This document shows, one piece after another, positions 37,025 through 47,500 of a DNA stretch of 64,000 nt. The notes beneath the pieces are model-generated. The model did no database searches. It had not been told where the DNA came from and saw only the letters and a program-made list of their open reading frames with translations. The translations under genes were made by a program, and so were the position numbers. This stretch comes from Xenophilus sp. E41 (GTDB lineage: Bacteria > Pseudomonadota > Gammaproteobacteria > Burkholderiales > Burkholderiaceae_C), in the NCBI RefSeq assembly GCF_003671765.1, contig NZ_QPIB01000005.1:350682-414681 (forward strand), written 5' to 3'. Numbering within the stretch: position 1 is the first letter of the stretch; every line of letters starts with the position of its first letter.

Positions 37025-38055
37025 CCGGCTGGCGCGCGGAACTCTTCGGCTCGCCGGTGCGCGCCGCGGTGAGTCTGCTGCTGCTGGCCGCGCTGGGCTG
37101 GGCGGCCTGGCATGCCTTTGACTGGGCGCTGCTGCATGCCGTCTTCCGGCCCGACGCCGAAGCCTGCCGCGCGGCGCACCACGGCGCCTGCTGGGGCGTG
37201 ATCGCCGAGAAGTGGCGGCCGATGCTCTTCGGTCGCTATCCCTACGAGGAACAGTGGCGCCCGGCGGTCGCGGTCGCGCTGCTGTCGGCCACGACCCTGC
37301 TGAGCGCCTGGCCGCGCTGCTGGCGCTGGTGGCTGCTGCCGCTGTGGGCCGGCACGCTGGCCGTCGCGGTGCTGCTGATGTTCGGCGGCGTGGCCGGGCT
37401 GTCGCCGGTGCCCACCAACCGGTGGGGTGGGCTGCCGCTGACCATCGGCCTGGCCGTGGTCGGGCTGGCGCTGGCCTTTCCGCTGGCGCTGGTGCTCGCG
37501 CTGGCGCGGCGCTCGCCCTGGGCGGCGGTGCGCGCCCTGGCCGCGACCTACGTGGAGCTGATCCGCGGCGTGCCGCTGATCTCCGTGCTGTTCATGGCCT
37601 CGTACCTGCTGCCGCTGCTGTGGCCCGCGGGCTGGAAGCCCGACGTGCTGGTGCGCGTGCTGGCCGGCCTGAGCCTCTTCGTGGCGGCCTACCTGGCCGA
37701 GATCATCCGCGGCGGCCTGCAGGCCGTGCCGCGCGGCCAGACCGAGGCGGCAATGGCGCTGGGCTTCGGCCGCTGGCCGGTGCAGCGCGACATCGTGCTG
37801 CCGCAGGCGCTGCGCCTGGTGGTGCCGGCGCTGACCAACAACGTCGTGGGCACGCTCAAGGACACGTCGCTCGTCACCATCGTCGGCCTGTTCGAGCTGA
37901 CCGGCGCGCTGGGCCTGGCGCTGGGCGGCGACCCGACCTGGCGGCCGTTCTACCTCGAGGGCTACCTCTTCATCGCGGCCGTCTACTGGGTGCTGTGCTT
38001 CGGCCTGTCGCGCTACAGCGCATGGCTGGAGCGACACCTGGCCAGCGCGCCGTGA
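37021..38055 (+). CDS. aapM: Amino-acid ABC transporter permease AapM-like
   Basis: A 344-residue permease starting at GTG in a GTGA overlap with aapQ. It has the AapM/BztC-type extra N-terminal helices, then TYVELIRGVPLISVLFMASYLLP and the EAA loop EAAMALGFGRWPVQRDIVLPQ. Helix ends GTLKDTSLVTIVGLFELTG are conserved. The usual fourth gene, the ATPase aapP, does not follow. The next gene is hom behind an attenuator, so the ATPase must come from elsewhere. Confidence 0.92.
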   Translation: MTGWRAELFGSPVRAAVSLLLLAALGWAAWHAFDWALLHAVFRPDAEACRAAHHGACWGVIAEKWRPMLFGRYPYEEQWRPAVAVALLSATTLLSAWPRCWRWWLLPLWAGTLAVAVLLMFGGVAGLSPVPTNRWGGLPLTIGLAVVGLALAFPLALVLALARRSPWAAVRALAATYVELIRGVPLISVLFMASYLLPLLWPAGWKPDVLVRVLAGLSLFVAAYLAEIIRGGLQAVPRGQTEAAMALGFGRWPVQRDIVLPQALRLVVPALTNNVVGTLKDTSLVTIVGLFELTGALGLALGGDPTWRPFYLEGYLFIAAVYWVLCFGLSRYSAWLERHLASAP

Positions 38056-38166
38056 AACCCGGCCTATACTCGCCGCTCCATGTCGTGCCATCCGTTCCAC
38101 CGCGCATCCGCCGCCCATCCGGGCCGTGCGATGCCGTCCGCCGCCCGGCGGACACCGGACGCACGA

Positions 38167-38199
38167 ATGATGATTTCGATTACCACCACGGCCACCTGA
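38167..38199 (+). CDS. Putative Thr/Ile leader peptide ahead of hom
   Basis: Ten-codon reading frame MMISITTTAT ending in TGA, with four Thr and two Ile residues. It resembles in composition the enteric thrL leader, which is rich in Thr and Ile. An in-frame ATG at 38131 would give a 22-residue peptide ending identically. The stop codon overlaps the first arm of a hairpin (38190-38198), and a terminator follows 65 bases later, just before the hom ribosome-binding site. The product is not expected to have a function other than sensing charged tRNA-Thr/Ile. Confidence 0.65.
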   Translation: MMISITTTAT

Positions 38200-38292
38200 G
38201 CACGTGCAGGTGGCCCGTTCCGGCAGCCACCTGGTGATCGATCTTCCTCCAAACGACTGACCCACCCGGCCTGGCAGCCGGGTTTGTTTTTT
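38190..38292 (+). promoter_or_regulatory. Putative transcription attenuator of hom
   Basis: Segment 1, GGCCACCTG (38190-38198), pairs perfectly with segment 2, CAGGTGGCC (38207-38215). Segment 2 can instead pair with segment 3, GCCACCTG (38226-38233), so the two hairpins exclude each other. The terminator is ACCCGGC-N6-GCCGGGT (38264-38283) followed by TTGTTTTTTG. A ribosome stalled on the Thr codons would cover segment 1 and free segment 2. I could not see a clean pairing that opens the terminator stem directly, so the mechanism is only partly explained. Confidence 0.65.
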
Positions 38293-38309
38293 GTCGTCAG
38301 GAGAAGTCC

Positions 38310-39671
38310 ATGTACCGCGATCCCGTCCCGTCCCTCGAAGCCCGCGGCCTGCTGCCGGCCGCCACCCGTGCGCTGCGCGTGGGCATGATCGGCATCGGCA
38401 CCGTGGGCGGCGGCACCTTCCGCGTGCTGGCTCGCAACCAGCGCCACATCGCCGCGCGCGCCGGCCGGGGCATCGAGATCGTGGCCGTGGCGGCGCGCGA
38501 CCTGGCGCGCGCGGCGCGCATCGTCGGCGCGGCGGTGCCGGTCACGGCCGATCCCTTCGAGGTGGCCGCCCACCCCGAGGTCGACGTGGTGGTCGAGGCC
38601 GCCGGCGGCACCGGGCCGGCGCGCGACTGGGTGCTGGCGGCCATCGCGCACGGCAAGCGCGTGGTGACCGCCAACAAGGCCCTGCTGGCGGTGCACGGCG
38701 AGGAGATCTTCGCGGCGGCGCGGGCGCGCGGCGTGGCTGTGGCCTACGAGGGCGCGGTGGCCGTGAGCATCCCGATCGTGAAGGCGCTGCGCGAAGGGCT
38801 CGTTGCCAACCGCGTCGAATGGCTGGCCGGCATCATCAACGGCACCAGCAACTTCATCCTGAGCAAGATGCGCGACGAGGGCATGGGCTTCGCGGACGCG
38901 CTGCGCGAGGCGCAGGCGCTCGGTTACGCCGAGGCCGACCCGGCCTTCGACGTGCAGGGCATCGACGCCGCCCACAAGCTCACGCTGCTGGCGGCCAACG
39001 CCTTCGGCATGCCGCTGCGCTTCGCCGACGTGCAGGTCGAGGGCATCGACGGCCTGGAGGCGGCCGACGTGCGCGGCGCCGAGCAGCTCGGCTTTCGCGT
39101 CAAGCTGCTGGGCGTGGCGCGCCGCACGCCCGAGGGCGTGGAGCTGCGCGTGCAGCCCACGCTGCTGCCGGCCACGCATCTGCTGGCGCAGGTCAACGGC
39201 TCGATGAACGGCGTGATGGTCAAGGGCGACGCGGCGGGCGTGACGATGTACTACGGCGCCGGCGCCGGCGCGGAGCAGACCGCCTCGGCAGTGATTGCCG
39301 ACCTGGTGGACTTGGCGCGCCTCGAGGGCGTGCCGCCGGCGCAGCAGGTGCCGCACCTCGGCGTGCACCCGCATGCCACCGAGGCGCTGCCGGTGCTGCC
39401 GCGCGCAGCGGCTCCGGGCGTGCGATGGCTGCGCGTGCCGCTGGTCGCCGGCCAGCGCCTGGACGCGCTGCAGGCCGCGTTGGCGGGGCACGGCGTGTCG
39501 CTGCAGCGGGTGGTATGGGCCGACCACACGCCCGCCGCGGCGCCCGAGGCGCTGTGCCTCACGGGGCTCCTCGTGCAGGCCACCCTGGACGACGCGCTGC
39601 GGGCCCTGGCTACCCATCCCGCCGTGCGAGGCCCGGTCAAGGCGCTGCCCGTGGAGACGCTGGACGCCTGA
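38310..39671 (+). CDS. hom: Homoserine dehydrogenase
   Basis: A 453-residue NAD(P)-dependent enzyme converting aspartate semialdehyde to homoserine, the branch to threonine and methionine. The nucleotide motif is GMIGIGTVGGGTF. Catalytic-domain blocks are VTANKALLAVHG, AGIINGTSNFILSKM and GYAEADPAFDVQGIDAAHK. The C-terminal 90 residues lie where the ACT regulatory domain belongs but are divergent (VRWLRVPLVAGQRLDALQAA), so feedback by Thr may be altered. The ATG follows AGGAGAAG. No thrC follows, so this is a stand-alone hom controlled by the upstream leader. Confidence 0.9.
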   Translation: MYRDPVPSLEARGLLPAATRALRVGMIGIGTVGGGTFRVLARNQRHIAARAGRGIEIVAVAARDLARAARIVGAAVPVTADPFEVAAHPEVDVVVEAAGGTGPARDWVLAAIAHGKRVVTANKALLAVHGEEIFAAARARGVAVAYEGAVAVSIPIVKALREGLVANRVEWLAGIINGTSNFILSKMRDEGMGFADALREAQALGYAEADPAFDVQGIDAAHKLTLLAANAFGMPLRFADVQVEGIDGLEAADVRGAEQLGFRVKLLGVARRTPEGVELRVQPTLLPATHLLAQVNGSMNGVMVKGDAAGVTMYYGAGAGAEQTASAVIADLVDLARLEGVPPAQQVPHLGVHPHATEALPVLPRAAAPGVRWLRVPLVAGQRLDALQAALAGHGVSLQRVVWADHTPAAAPEALCLTGLLVQATLDDALRALATHPAVRGPVKALPVETLDA

Positions 39672-39682
39672 TCGGCAGGGTT

Positions 39683-39740
39683 GCTATGAAATTGATAGCT
39701 GCCAACGCCCGCTGGGCGGGCGCTGCAGCCCGATTCAAAT
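39683..39740 (+). repeat. Dispersed repeat family A, copy 5
   Basis: Well-preserved plus-orientation copy between hom and the convergent glnD. The head GCTAT-gaaattg-ATAGC is at 39683-39699. The body has a hairpin CGCCCGCTGGGCGGGCG and CTGCAGCCCGATTC. Confidence 0.8.
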
Positions 39741-39752
39741 CGAAACCGGCGT

Positions 39753-42374
39753 TCAGGCGTCGAGCGCTTCGAGCAGCTCCGTCTCGATCGCGAGCTGCGC
39801 CTTCTGCCCCTGCAACTCGGGCCCGCTGATGAGGAAGCTGTCTTCCACCCGCTCGCCCAGCGTGCTGACCTTGGCCAGCTGCAGGTTCAGGTGGTGCCTT
39901 GCCAGCACGCGCGCCACCGAATAGAGCAGCCCGACGCGGTCGCTGGCCGAGATACTGAGCAGCCAGCGCTGCGCCTTCTCGTCGGGCGTGAGGTTCACCC
40001 GCGGGCGGATCGGGAAGCTCTTCACCCGCCGCGAGACGCGCCCGCGGCTGGGCGGGGGCAGTTCGCCGGCGGTGTTCAGCGTCTGGGCGAGGTCGGTCTC
40101 GACCATGCTGATCAGCTCGCGGTAGTGCTCGGGCAGGAAGGTGGTCACGACCTGGAAGGTGTCCAGGGCGTAGCCGTTGCTGGCCGTGTGCACGCGCGCG
40201 TCCAGGATGCTGAAGGAGGCCTGGTCGAAGTAGCCGCAGATGCGCGCGAAGAGGTCGGGCTGGTCGGGCGTGTAGACCACCACCTGCAGCCCTTCGCCCA
40301 GTGGCGACAGGCGCGCCCGCACGATGGCCTGCGCATGCGGGTCGACCGGCACGTTCTTCGGCGGCACGAAGCGCGACAGCTTCTTGGCGTGCCACGCGAT
40401 CTCGCCCGCGTCGTGGCGCATGAAGTAGCCAACGTCCAGCGTGTCCCACAGCGCCTTGTGGGCTTCGAAGGGCAGGGCATGCAGCTTGAGTTCGGTCAAG
40501 GCCTCGCGCTTGCGGGCCTCGACCTCGGCGTCGGGGTCCGGCATGCGGCCGCCCAGCACGCGCGAGGTGGCGCGGTACAGGTCTTCCAGCAGCTTGCCCT
40601 TCCAGGCGTTCCACACGCGCGGCGAGGTGCCGCGGATGTCGGCCACCGTGAGCAGGTACAGCGCCGTGAGGTAGCGCTCGTTGCCCACGCGGCGCGCGAA
40701 GGCCGCGATCACCTCGGGGTCGGACAGGTCCTGCTTCTGCGCCACCGTGCTCATCACCAGGTGCTCGGCGACGAGGAACTCGATCAGCTTGGAGTCCTCG
40801 CGCTCGATGCCGTGCTGCCGGCAGAAGCGGTGCACGTCGCGCGCGCCCAGCTCGGAATGGTCGCCCCCGCGTCCCTTGGCGATGTCGTGGAAGAGGGCCG
40901 CGACGTAGAGGATCCAGGGCTTGTCCCAGCCGGCCGCGAGCTGCGAGCAGAAGGGGTACTCGTGCGCATGCTCGGCGATGAAGAAGCGGCGCACGTTGCG
41001 CAGCACCATCAGGATGTGCTGGTCCACGGTGTAGACGTGGAACAGGTCGTGCTGCATCTGCCCCACGATCTTGCGGAACACGCGCAGGTAGCGCCCCAGC
41101 ACCGAGGTCTGGTTCATGAGGCGCATTGCATGGGTGATGCCGCGCGGCTCCACCAGCATGCGCATGAAGGTCACGTGGTTGACGTGGTCGTTGCTGAAGC
41201 GCGTCCCCATCACGTGGCGTGCGTTGTAGAGCGCGCGCAGCGTGCGGGCCGACAGCCCGTTGACGCCCACGGTCTTCTGGTAGAGCAGGAAGGTCTCGAG
41301 GATCGCGTGCGGCTCGCGGATGTACAGGTCGTCGCTGGCCACCTCGATGGTGCCGGCCTTCTCGAAGAAGCGGTCGTTGATGCGGGTGAGCGCGGCCGAT
41401 TGCGGATTGAGCCGCTCGGCGATGTTGAGCATCAGGATCTCGGTCAGCTGCGACACCGCCTTGGCCGCCCAGTAGTAGCGCCGCATCAAGGCCTCGCTGG
41501 CCTTGCGCTGTCCGCCCTCGTAGCCGAAGGTGCTGGCCACCGCGGTCTGCAGGTCGAACACCAGCCGGTCCTCGCGCCGATTGGCCACCACGTGCAGGCG
41601 CGCGCGGATCAGCGACAGCGTCGCCTCGTTGCGCTTGAGCTGCAGCACCTCGAAGGGTGTGGCCAGCCCGTTCTTCGCGTAGTCGTCCCAGCGCTGGCCG
41701 AAGCCGGCCGCCTGTGCCACCCAGCGCACGGTCTGCAGGTCGCGCAGGCCGCCGGGCGATTCCTTGCAGTTCGGCTCGAGCGCGTACGGCGTGTCGTCGT
41801 ACTTGTGGTGGCGGTGCCGCATCTCCTGCGACTTGGCGGCGAAGAAGGCCTGCGGGTCGATGCTGCCGTCAAAGCGCTGGCGGAATTCGTCGTACAGGCG
41901 CCGGTTGCCGGTGATCAGGCGCGACTCCAGCAGCGAGGTCTGCACCGTCACGTCCTTGGCCGCCTCGGCCAGGCACTCATCGACGCTGCGCACGCTGGAG
42001 CCGATCTCCAGGCCTGCGTCCCAGCAGCGGCCGATGAAGGCTTCCAGCCGTTGCGGCGCGATGCCGCCGGTGTCGCCGTCGGCCGCGCCTTCGGGCGCCG
42101 AGGGCAGCAGCAGCAGCACGTCGACGTCGGAATAGGGGAACAGCTCGCCGCGGCCGTAGCCTCCCACGGCGACCAGGGCGAAGGCGTTGCCGAAGCCGGC
42201 GTCCTGCCACAGCGCGCGCAGCGCCTCGTCGGCAGCGCCGGCCATGCCGCGCAGCAGGCTGTGGATGTTGCGCACGCCGGTGGGCGAGCGCAGCCGGTCG
42301 AACAGGGCGCTCTTGCGCGCGCGCAGTTCGTCGCGCAGGGTGGCGGGCAGGTCGACGACGACGGAAAAGGCCAT
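39753..42374 (-). CDS. glnD: [Protein-PII] uridylyltransferase / uridylyl-removing enzyme
   Basis: An 873-residue nitrogen sensor that uridylylates PII proteins when glutamine is low and removes UMP when it is high. The nucleotidyltransferase motif is [20 protein letters not shown] (about residues 70-90). The HD domain for UMP removal is near residue 480-500 ([20 protein letters not shown]). Two C-terminal ACT domains that bind glutamine follow ([20 protein letters not shown] and [20 protein letters not shown]). Full length. It is 65 bases upstream of map's stop on the same strand, the common map-glnD pairing. Confidence 0.95.
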   Translation of the reverse strand: MAFSVVVDLPATLRDELRARKSALFDRLRSPTGVRNIHSLLRGMAGAADEALRALWQDAGFGNAFALVAVGGYGRGELFPYSDVDVLLLLPSAPEGAADGDTGGIAPQRLEAFIGRCWDAGLEIGSSVRSVDECLAEAAKDVTVQTSLLESRLITGNRRLYDEFRQRFDGSIDPQAFFAAKSQEMRHRHHKYDDTPYALEPNCKESPGGLRDLQTVRWVAQAAGFGQRWDDYAKNGLATPFEVLQLKRNEATLSLIRARLHVVANRREDRLVFDLQTAVASTFGYEGGQRKASEALMRRYYWAAKAVSQLTEILMLNIAERLNPQSAALTRINDRFFEKAGTIEVASDDLYIREPHAILETFLLYQKTVGVNGLSARTLRALYNARHVMGTRFSNDHVNHVTFMRMLVEPRGITHAMRLMNQTSVLGRYLRVFRKIVGQMQHDLFHVYTVDQHILMVLRNVRRFFIAEHAHEYPFCSQLAAGWDKPWILYVAALFHDIAKGRGGDHSELGARDVHRFCRQHGIEREDSKLIEFLVAEHLVMSTVAQKQDLSDPEVIAAFARRVGNERYLTALYLLTVADIRGTSPRVWNAWKGKLLEDLYRATSRVLGGRMPDPDAEVEARKREALTELKLHALPFEAHKALWDTLDVGYFMRHDAGEIAWHAKKLSRFVPPKNVPVDPHAQAIVRARLSPLGEGLQVVVYTPDQPDLFARICGYFDQASFSILDARVHTASNGYALDTFQVVTTFLPEHYRELISMVETDLAQTLNTAGELPPPSRGRVSRRVKSFPIRPRVNLTPDEKAQRWLLSISASDRVGLLYSVARVLARHHLNLQLAKVSTLGERVEDSFLISGPELQGQKAQLAIETELLEALDA

Positions 42375-42439
42375 GCGTCAGCCTCGCGGGCTGTGGCCAC
42401 AGGCGCGACGCGGCGCGGCGGGCGGGGCGGGGCGCACGG

Positions 42440-43258
42440 TCAGCCGGCGGTCACGAAGGCCGGCGGCGGCGGGCTGCCCGCCGAGAGCGTGAGCACCTCG
42501 TAGCCGGTGTCGGTGACCAGCACCGTGTGCTCCCACTGCGCGGACAGCGAGCGGTCGCGCGTGACGATGGTCCAGCCGTCGTACTTGCCGGCCTTGTGGT
42601 CTTCCTTGATGTCGCGCTTGCCCATGTTGATCATGGGCTCGATGGTGAAGATCATGCCGGGCTTGAGCTCTTCCATCGTGCCCGGGCGGCCGTAGTGCAG
42701 CACCTGCGGCTCGGCATGGAAGGTGCGGCCCACGCCGTGGCCGCAGAACTCGCGCACCACCGAGTAGCCGTTGCCCTCGGCGAACTTCTGGATCGCGTGG
42801 CCGACGTCGCCCAGGTGCGCGCCGGGCTTCACCTGCAGAATGCCGTGCCACATGGCCTCGAAGGTGACCTGGCACAGGCGCTTGGCCGCGATGGACGCGT
42901 CGCCCACCACGAACATGCGGCTGTTGTCGCCGAACCAGCCGTTGTAGATGACGGTGACATCGATGTTCATGATGTCGCCCTTCTTCAGCGGCTTGTCGTC
43001 GGGGATGCCGTGGCACACCACGTGGTTGACCGACGTGCACAGCGACTTCGGGAAGGGCACGCTGCTGGCGCCCATGTAGCCCACCGTGGCGGAGGTGGTG
43101 CCCTGCTTGACCATGTATTCGGCGGCGAGGCGGTCGATCTCGTTGGTCGTGACGCCCGGCTTCACGAAGGGCGTGAGGTAGTCCAGCACTTCGGAAGCGA
43201 GCCGGCAGGCCGTGCGCATGTCGCCCAGGCTGGCCGGATCGTGGTAGGTGATGCTCAT
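42440..43258 (-). CDS. map: Methionine aminopeptidase, type I
   Basis: A 272-residue metalloprotease that removes N-terminal methionine. Conserved blocks are [13 protein letters not shown] (catalytic His), [19 protein letters not shown] (metal Asp pair), [19 protein letters not shown] (metal His), [12 protein letters not shown] (metal Glu) and [12 protein letters not shown] (metal Glu). It is divergent from purL, with 113 bases between. It is transcribed toward glnD. Confidence 0.95.
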   Translation of the reverse strand: MSITYHDPASLGDMRTACRLASEVLDYLTPFVKPGVTTNEIDRLAAEYMVKQGTTSATVGYMGASSVPFPKSLCTSVNHVVCHGIPDDKPLKKGDIMNIDVTVIYNGWFGDNSRMFVVGDASIAAKRLCQVTFEAMWHGILQVKPGAHLGDVGHAIQKFAEGNGYSVVREFCGHGVGRTFHAEPQVLHYGRPGTMEELKPGMIFTIEPMINMGKRDIKEDHKAGKYDGWTIVTRDRSLSAQWEHTVLVTDTGYEVLTLSAGSPPPPAFVTAG

Positions 43259-43371
43259 CCTGCGATTATCCCATTCGGCCCGTAAAATGCCGGGTTCTCC
43301 CGGATGGCCCCAGTCAGCGGCCCTTCGGGACAAGACTCCCCAAGTTCACCGGCCGCCAGGCCCCTCCATCC

Positions 43372-46300
43372 GTGACGCAGCCCGCCCACACCGTCCCTCC
43401 CGTCGTGACCGTTTTCGAGGGAGGCGCGGCGCTCAGCGACTTCCGCGTTCGCCAGCTGTTGCCCAAGCTGCAGGCCATCGAGCCGAAAATCCAGGGCCTG
43501 GATGCCCGCTTCGTCCACCTGGTGCTCAGCGAGGCAGCGCCCGATGCGGCAGCGCGCCAGCAACTCTCGGCCTTGCTGACCTACGGCGATCCCTTCGATG
43601 CGGGCACTGCCGACGGCACCAGCCTCGTGGTGACGCCCCGGCTGGGCACCGTGTCCCCCTGGGCCTCCAAGGCCACCGACATCGCCCACAACTGCGGCCT
43701 GGCGGTGCGCCGCGTCGAGCGGATCACGCAGTACTTCGTGCACCTGAAGGCGCCCCTGATCGGCAAGGCGCCGACCCTCGACGGCGATGCGCTCGCCGCC
43801 GTCGCGGACCTGCTGCACGACCGCATGACCGAATCGGTCCTGCCCTCGGTCGAAGGCGCTGCCGCGCTGTTCTCGGAGCTGCCGCCGCAGCCGATGGCGC
43901 ACGTCGACGTGCTGGCCGGCGGCCGGGCGGCGCTGGAGGCGGCCAACACCGGCTTCGGCCTGGCGCTGGCCGAGGACGAGATCGACTACCTGGTCGAGGC
44001 CTTCACCAAGCTGGGCCGCAACCCCACAGACGTCGAGCTGATGATGTTCGCGCAGGCCAACAGCGAGCATTGCCGGCACAAGATCTTCAACGCCGACTTC
44101 ACCATCGACGGCGTGCGCCAGGACAAGAGCCTGTTCGGAATGATCCGTCACACGCACGCCACGAACCCGCAGCACACCGTCATCGCCTACGCCGACAACG
44201 CCTCGGTGATGGAAGGCCATGCCATCGAGCGTTTCATGGCCAGATCGGCCGCTGGCGCAGGCGGGGCGGGCGCAACCAGCTATCAAAAGGATAGCGCCAC
44301 GCACCACGTGCTGATGAAGGTGGAGACGCACAACCACCCCACCGCCATCTCGCCCTTCCCGGGCGCGTCCACCGGTGCCGGCGGGGAGATCCGCGACGAG
44401 GGCGCGACGGGCCGCGGCTCCAAGCCCAAAGCGGGCCTCACGGGCTTCACGGTGTCCAAGCTGTGGGACGGCAGCTTCGGCAAGCCCGAGCACATCGCCA
44501 GCCCGCTGCAGATCATGACCGAGGGTCCGCTGGGCGGCGCGGCCTTCAACAACGAATTCGGCCGGCCCAACCTGCTAGGCTACTTCCGCGAGTACGAGCA
44601 GACGGTGGCCAGCGACGTCGACACGCTGCAGCGCGGCTACCACAAGCCCATCATGATCGCGGGTGGCCTGGGGCAGATCGACGCCATCCAGACGAAGAAG
44701 ATCCCGTTCCCCGCCGGCACGCTGCTGATCCAGCTGGGCGGGCCCGGCATGCGCATCGGCATGGGCGGCGGTGCCGCCAGCTCGATGGCCACCGGCGCCA
44801 ATGCGGCCGAACTGGATTTCGACTCGGTGCAGCGCGGCAACCCCGAGATCGAACGCCGGGCGCAGGAGGTCATCAACCACTGCTGGCAGCAGGGCGAGGC
44901 CAACCCGATCCTGGCGATCCACGACGTGGGCGCGGGTGGGCTGTCCAACGCCTTCCCCGAACTGACCAACGACGCCGGCCGCGGCGCGCGCTTCGACCTG
45001 CGCGCCGTGCCGCTCGAGGAGTCGGGCCTCGCACCCAAGGAGATCTGGAGCAACGAGAGCCAGGAGCGCTACGTGCTGGCCATCGCGCCCGAATCGCTCG
45101 AGCAGTTCCGCGCTTTCTGCGAACGCGAGCGCTGCCCCTTCGCGGTGGTCGGCGTGGCGACCGAGGAGCGCCAGCTGAAGGTGGTCGACGAGACCGCCGG
45201 CGCCACGGACCAGCCGGTCGACATGCCCATGGACGTGCTGCTGGGCAAGCCGCCCAAGATGCACCGCGACGTGCAGGCGATCCGCCGCCGCTTCCAGCCG
45301 CTGGAGCTCACCGGCGTCGAGTTGCAGACGGCCGCCATCGACGTGCTCTCGCACCCGACGGTCGCGTCCAAGCGCTTCCTCGTCACCATCGGCGACCGCA
45401 CCGTGGGCGGCCTGAGCCACCGCGACCAGATGGTCGGCCCCTGGCAGGTGCCGGTGGCCGACTGCGCCGTCACGCTCGCCGATTACAAGGGTTTCGCAGG
45501 CGAGGCGATGAGCATGGGCGAGCGCACGCCGCTCGCGGCCATGGACGCCGCCGCGTCGGGCCGCATGGCCGTCGCCGAAGCCATCACCAATCTGCTGGCC
45601 GCGCCCATCGACCTGAAGCGCGTCAAGCTCTCGGCCAACTGGATGGCCGCCTGCGGCGAGCCGGGCGAAGACGCGGCGCTGTACGAGACCGTCAAGGCCG
45701 TGGGCATGGAGCTGTGCCCTGCGCTGGGTGTGTCCATTCCCGTCGGCAAGGATTCGCTGTCGATGCGCACGCAGTGGGAAGAGGGCGGCGAGAAGAAGAA
45801 GGTCAGCTCCCCCGTGAGCCTGATCGTCACGGCCTTCGCCAGCCTCGACGACGTGCGGGGCACGCTCACGCCGCAGCTCGACGCGAGCACCGACGACACC
45901 ACCCTGGTGCTCGTCGACCTCGGCCGCGGCCAGCACCGCATGGGCGGCAGCATCCTGGCGCAGACGCTGAACCAGACCGGCGACCGCGTGCCCGACCTCG
46001 ACGACCCGCAACTGCTCGTCAAGCTCGTGGACGCGGTGAACCAGCTGCGTGCCGAAGGCAAGATCCTCGCCATGCACGACCGCAGCGACGGCGGCCTGTT
46101 CGCCACCGCCGCCGAGATGGCCTTCGCCGGCCATGTGGGCGTGGCGCTGAACGTCGACCTGCTGGTCACCGAAGGCGACGGCATCTCCGACAGCCGCATG
46201 GAGACGGGCGACGCCAAGAACTGGGCGCAGCAGGTCAGCGCGCGGCGCGAGGAGCTCACGCTCAAGGCCCTGTTCAGCGAGGAGCTGGGCATGGTGCTGC

Positions 46301-47409
46301 AGGTGCGCACCGCGGAGCGCAACGCCGTCATGCAGACGCTGCGAGCGCACGGCCTCTCGGCCTTCAGCCACTTCATCGGCAAGACGCGCCCGCAGAGCTC
46401 GCCGCTCGAGGTCGGCAAGGGCAAGCTCGAGGTGTGGCGCGACACCAAGGCCGTGTTCAGCGCCACGCTGGCCGACCTGCACCAGGTCTGGGACAGCGTG
46501 AGCTGGAAGATCTGCCGCGAGCGCGACAACCCCGAGTGCGCCGATGCCGAGCACGCCGCGGCCGGCGATCCGAACGACCCGGGCGCGCACGTCCTGCTTG
46601 CGGAAGGTGCCATCGAAAACGTCGCCGCGCCGTTCGTGGGCCTGGCGCGGCCGAAGGTCGCGATCCTGCGCGAGCAGGGCGTCAACTCGCACGTCGAGAT
46701 GGCCTATGCCTTCACCGAGGCCGGCTTCGAGGCCTTCGACGTGCACATGACCGACCTGCAGGCCGGCCGCGCGGACCTGGCCGACTTCAAGGGCGTGGTG
46801 GCCTGCGGCGGCTTCAGCTATGGCGACACGCTGGGTGCCGGCATCGGCTGGGCCCGCAGCATCACCTTCAACCCGGCGCTCGCGGAGCAGTTCGCGCGCT
46901 TCTTCGGCCGCGCCGACACCTTCGGCCTGGGGGTGTGCAACGGCTGCCAGATGTTCGCCGAGCTGGCCGACATCATTCCCGGAGCGCAGGACTGGCCGCG
47001 CTTCACCACCAACCGCAGCGAGCGCTTCGAGGCGCGGCTGTCGATGGTCGAGGTGCTCGAATCGCCCAGCCTGTTCTTCCAGGGCATGGCCGGCAGCCGC
47101 CTGCCGATCGCGGTGGCGCACGGCGAGGGCTATGCCAACTTCAAGTACCGCGGCAATGCCGACCGGGCCATCGCCGCCATGCGCTTCGTCGACAACACGG
47201 GTGCACCGACCGAGCGCTATCCGTTCAACCCCAACGGCAGCCCGGCCGGCCTCACGGCCGTCACCACGGCCGACGGCCGCTTCACGGCCATGATGCCGCA
47301 CCCGGAACGCGTGTTCCGCAACGTGCAGATGAGCTGGACCTCGGGCGACGTGAGCGCGCTGAGCCCCTGGATGCGCCTGTGGCGCAACGCGCGGCGCTGG
47401 GTGGGCTGA
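43372..47409 (+). CDS. purL: Phosphoribosylformylglycinamidine synthase
   Basis: A 1345-residue single-chain FGAM synthase of purine synthesis. The synthetase half has [19 protein letters not shown] and [15 protein letters not shown]. The C-terminal glutamine amidotransferase domain has its Cys in [14 protein letters not shown] and His in [14 protein letters not shown] start. Residues about 291-308, directly before [12 protein letters not shown], are an Ala/Gly-rich stretch ([20 protein letters not shown]) longer than the E. coli segment and encoded by a family A repeat. The gene ends at a strong bidirectional terminator. Confidence 0.96.
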   Translation: MTQPAHTVPPVVTVFEGGAALSDFRVRQLLPKLQAIEPKIQGLDARFVHLVLSEAAPDAAARQQLSALLTYGDPFDAGTADGTSLVVTPRLGTVSPWASKATDIAHNCGLAVRRVERITQYFVHLKAPLIGKAPTLDGDALAAVADLLHDRMTESVLPSVEGAAALFSELPPQPMAHVDVLAGGRAALEAANTGFGLALAEDEIDYLVEAFTKLGRNPTDVELMMFAQANSEHCRHKIFNADFTIDGVRQDKSLFGMIRHTHATNPQHTVIAYADNASVMEGHAIERFMARSAAGAGGAGATSYQKDSATHHVLMKVETHNHPTAISPFPGASTGAGGEIRDEGATGRGSKPKAGLTGFTVSKLWDGSFGKPEHIASPLQIMTEGPLGGAAFNNEFGRPNLLGYFREYEQTVASDVDTLQRGYHKPIMIAGGLGQIDAIQTKKIPFPAGTLLIQLGGPGMRIGMGGGAASSMATGANAAELDFDSVQRGNPEIERRAQEVINHCWQQGEANPILAIHDVGAGGLSNAFPELTNDAGRGARFDLRAVPLEESGLAPKEIWSNESQERYVLAIAPESLEQFRAFCERERCPFAVVGVATEERQLKVVDETAGATDQPVDMPMDVLLGKPPKMHRDVQAIRRRFQPLELTGVELQTAAIDVLSHPTVASKRFLVTIGDRTVGGLSHRDQMVGPWQVPVADCAVTLADYKGFAGEAMSMGERTPLAAMDAAASGRMAVAEAITNLLAAPIDLKRVKLSANWMAACGEPGEDAALYETVKAVGMELCPALGVSIPVGKDSLSMRTQWEEGGEKKKVSSPVSLIVTAFASLDDVRGTLTPQLDASTDDTTLVLVDLGRGQHRMGGSILAQTLNQTGDRVPDLDDPQLLVKLVDAVNQLRAEGKILAMHDRSDGGLFATAAEMAFAGHVGVALNVDLLVTEGDGISDSRMETGDAKNWAQQVSARREELTLKALFSEELGMVLQVRTAERNAVMQTLRAHGLSAFSHFIGKTRPQSSPLEVGKGKLEVWRDTKAVFSATLADLHQVWDSVSWKICRERDNPECADAEHAAAGDPNDPGAHVLLAEGAIENVAAPFVGLARPKVAILREQGVNSHVEMAYAFTEAGFEAFDVHMTDLQAGRADLADFKGVVACGGFSYGDTLGAGIGWARSITFNPALAEQFARFFGRADTFGLGVCNGCQMFAELADIIPGAQDWPRFTTNRSERFEARLSMVEVLESPSLFFQGMAGSRLPIAVAHGEGYANFKYRGNADRAIAAMRFVDNTGAPTERYPFNPNGSPAGLTAVTTADGRFTAMMPHPERVFRNVQMSWTSGDVSALSPWMRLWRNARRWVG
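44241..44295 (-). repeat. Family A repeat in frame within purL
   Basis: The palindrome head GCTATCaaaagGATAGC (44279-44295) is perfect. The adjacent body, read on the minus strand, is GCGCCCGCC...GCGCCAGCGGCCGAT, matching the intergenic copies. It adds roughly seven residues relative to the E. coli PurL segment and keeps the frame. The AT-ending codons in SYQKD contrast with the surrounding GC-ending usage. Confidence 0.75.
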
Positions 47410-47439
47410 GCGGTACGCCACCGGGCCTGCGGCCAGGCG

Positions 47440-47469
47440 AAAAAAAAGCGGCCCGCGGGCCGCTTTTTG
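47440..47469. terminator. Bidirectional terminator between purL and ppiC-like gene
   Basis: The stem AGCGGCCC/GGGCCGCT with a 2-base loop is preceded by eight A and followed by five T, so it can stop transcription from both sides. Confidence 0.92.
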
Positions 47470-47500
47470 CATTGGCATGGGCGCCGCAGCGCCGCCGGTC

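Noticed and set aside
38056..38309. SAM or other riboswitch upstream of hom
   Set aside because: No conserved riboswitch core could be seen. The Thr/Ile-rich short frame, alternative hairpins and terminator are better explained by ribosome-mediated attenuation.
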